This document shows positions 6,441 through 7,543 of a stretch of DNA of 7,543 bases, one piece after another; positions within the stretch are counted from its first letter, which is position 1; each line of letters opens with the position of its first letter. The position numbers and the translations under genes are program-made. Source of the DNA: an uncultured Campylobacter sp. (GTDB taxonomy: Bacteria > Campylobacterota > Campylobacteria > Campylobacterales > Campylobacteraceae). The stretch is from the NCBI GenBank assembly GCA_937875715.1, contig CALEHZ010000166.1:1-7543 (forward strand). The letters are read 5' to 3'. The notes beneath the pieces are model-generated. The model saw only the letters and a list, made by a program, of their open reading frames with translations. It was not told the origin of the DNA and ran no database searches.

Positions 6441-7468
6441 TGGCAAAACTTAGTGAAGATCAAAAAATGGTATATGATGATCTCTCAATGCCTGAGAAGA
6501 TCGCAATTTTAATAATTCAGCTTGGAGAAGACGCAGCAGCCCTGCTTTTTTCTCATATGGATTCAGAAGTAGTTATGGAAATTTCACGCCACATAGCAAC
6601 TGCAAAGACAATTGATAAGGCAGTAGCGGCTGCTGTGCTAGAAGAATTTTATGCACTAACGCAGTCAAATCAACACATAAAATCAGGCGGTTTAGAATAC
6701 GCAAGAGAAATTTTATACAAAACCTTTGGTCCAGATGAAGCTCAAAAAATCTTTGATAAACTTCAAAAATCAATGGAAACTACGCGTTCTTTTGGCTTTT
6801 TACAAAATGTAAAACCGCAGCAGTTAGCTGACTTTATCGTAAAAGAGCACCCGCAAACAATTGCCCTAATCGTAGCTCACATGGACGCTACATCTGCTGC
6901 TGAGACTTTATTTTATTTTCCAGATGATATTAGAGGTGAGGTGGTGCTGCGTATGGCAAATCTAAGTGATATTAGCCCAAGTGTGATCAAACGTGTCTCA
7001 ACCGTGCTTGAGAGTAAACTTCAAAGCCTTACAAGCTATAAGGTTGAAATTGGTGGTCCAAGAGCTGTGGCTGAGGTGCTTAACAGACTTGGACAAAATG
7101 CTAGCAAAAGCACTGTTGAATTCTTGGAAAATGCAAATCCTACTTTGGCAGCAAATATCAAAGAAATGATGTTTACATTTGAAGATATCAATACCCTAAG
7201 CAAAGAAGCAATCCGCGAAGTGCTAAAAGTAGTAGATAAACGCGATCTAATGATAGGACTAAAAGGCGGCAGCGAGGCACTAAAAGAAAAATTCCTAAGC
7301 AACATGAGCCAGCGTGCTGCCGAGGCTTTCTTAGAAGAGCTAGGATATTTGGGCGCTGTGAGGGTAAAAGAAGTAGAAGAAGCCCAAAGAAAAGTAGTAG
7401 AAGCAGTCCAAAAACTAGCAGAAACTGGCATAATCCAGCTAGGTGGCAATGACGAAATGATAGAGTAA
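6440..7468 (+). CDS. fliG: Flagellar motor switch protein FliG
   Basis: FliG sits on the cytoplasmic face of the MS ring, links FliF to FliM and meets the stator, so it is needed for rotation, switching and assembly. The 342 residues show the N-terminal FliF-binding domain (about 1-100), the middle domain with the EHPQT motif at 136-140, the MFTF hinge-like motif at 244-247 followed by EDI, and the C-terminal torque domain. By alignment by eye with E. coli, the charged torque residues are all kept in kind: Lys275 (K264), Arg292 in SQRAAE (R281), Glu299 and Glu300 (D288, D289) and Arg308 (R297). The end (LAETGIIQLGG) is typical of the family. It overlaps fliF by one base and is followed four bases later by fliH. 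Complete and intact. Confidence 0.97.
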   Translation: MAKLSEDQKMVYDDLSMPEKIAILIIQLGEDAAALLFSHMDSEVVMEISRHIATAKTIDKAVAAAVLEEFYALTQSNQHIKSGGLEYAREILYKTFGPDEAQKIFDKLQKSMETTRSFGFLQNVKPQQLADFIVKEHPQTIALIVAHMDATSAAETLFYFPDDIRGEVVLRMANLSDISPSVIKRVSTVLESKLQSLTSYKVEIGGPRAVAEVLNRLGQNASKSTVEFLENANPTLAANIKEMMFTFEDINTLSKEAIREVLKVVDKRDLMIGLKGGSEALKEKFLSNMSQRAAEAFLEELGYLGAVRVKEVEEAQRKVVEAVQKLAETGIIQLGGNDEMIE

Positions 7469-7472
7469 GACA

Positions 7473-7543
7473 ATGACAAGCAATGTAATAGACGCAAATA
7501 ACGAAAAACACACAATCCAGCCATATCGCTTTAAAATCCTACG
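7473..7543 (+). CDS. fliH: Flagellar export ATPase regulator FliH, N-terminal fragment
   Basis: An ATG four bases after the fliG stop opens a frame that runs off the right edge; 23 codons are visible, encoding MTSNVIDANNEKHTIQPYRF and then KIL. The IQPYRFKIL piece resembles the opening of Campylobacter FliH, and fliH follows fliG in the known gene order. FliH binds the export ATPase FliI and tethers it to the C-ring. Upstream only a weak TAAGA (7466-7470) is visible as a ribosome site, so coupling to fliG is likely. The call rests on position and a short match. Confidence 0.7.
   Translation, partial: MTSNVIDANNEKHTIQPYRFKIL

Noticed and set aside
7036..7524. Minus-strand open frames opposite fliG and fliH, one Leu-rich and membrane-like.
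   Set aside because: They lie fully across the intact, strongly recognisable fliG; the hydrophobic look comes from the complement of codons such as GAA, AAG and AGC.

Overview
Bases from about 400 to the end look like a Campylobacter-type epsilonproteobacterium (Campylobacterota). The evidence is AT-rich coding DNA (36% GC over bases 421-540, counted by hand), densely packed genes, and the order lysA - HAD hydrolase - pheA - hisC - fliF - fliG - fliH, which I recognise from Campylobacter genomes. The species cannot be named from this window.

The first ~392 bases do not fit that picture. They are 47% GC (169 of 360 bases counted), use a different codon style (CTC/CTG, ATC, AAG, GAC), and encode BspA-type leucine-rich repeats (LRR_5) of the kind common in gut Firmicutes such as Ruminococcus. 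The repeat frame is open from the left edge of the window and runs without a stop into lysA. The join lies exactly where the lysA start codon should be. The result is one open frame encoding 'LRR_5-LysA', which I read as most likely an assembly or amplification chimera, less likely a real gene fusion.

Layout: 3-1598 is the LRR_5/LysA open frame (diaminopimelate decarboxylase, last step of lysine synthesis). 1595-2443 is a NagD-like HAD-family protein whose usual second catalytic Asp is Phe. 2444-3517 is pheA (chorismate mutase/prephenate dehydratase with ACT domain). 3518-3584 is a very AT-rich gap with two perfect palindromes whose arms can pair in more than one way. 3585-4682 is hisC. 4710-6440 is fliF, 6440-7468 is fliG, and the first 71 bases of fliH start at 7473.

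The genes fall into two groups: amino-acid synthesis (Lys, Phe, His, with HisC plausibly also doing the last Phe/Tyr transamination) and the flagellar base (MS ring, switch rotor protein and export regulator). All genes are on the + strand. lysA/HAD, HAD/pheA and fliF/fliG touch or overlap, which suggests translational coupling. The palindromes before hisC and a perfect TATAAT inside hisC are the only visible candidates for transcriptional breaks. I saw no tRNA, rRNA, CRISPR array or insertion sequence. The main item for a second look is the chimeric left end, followed by the multi-arm repeat between pheA and hisC.
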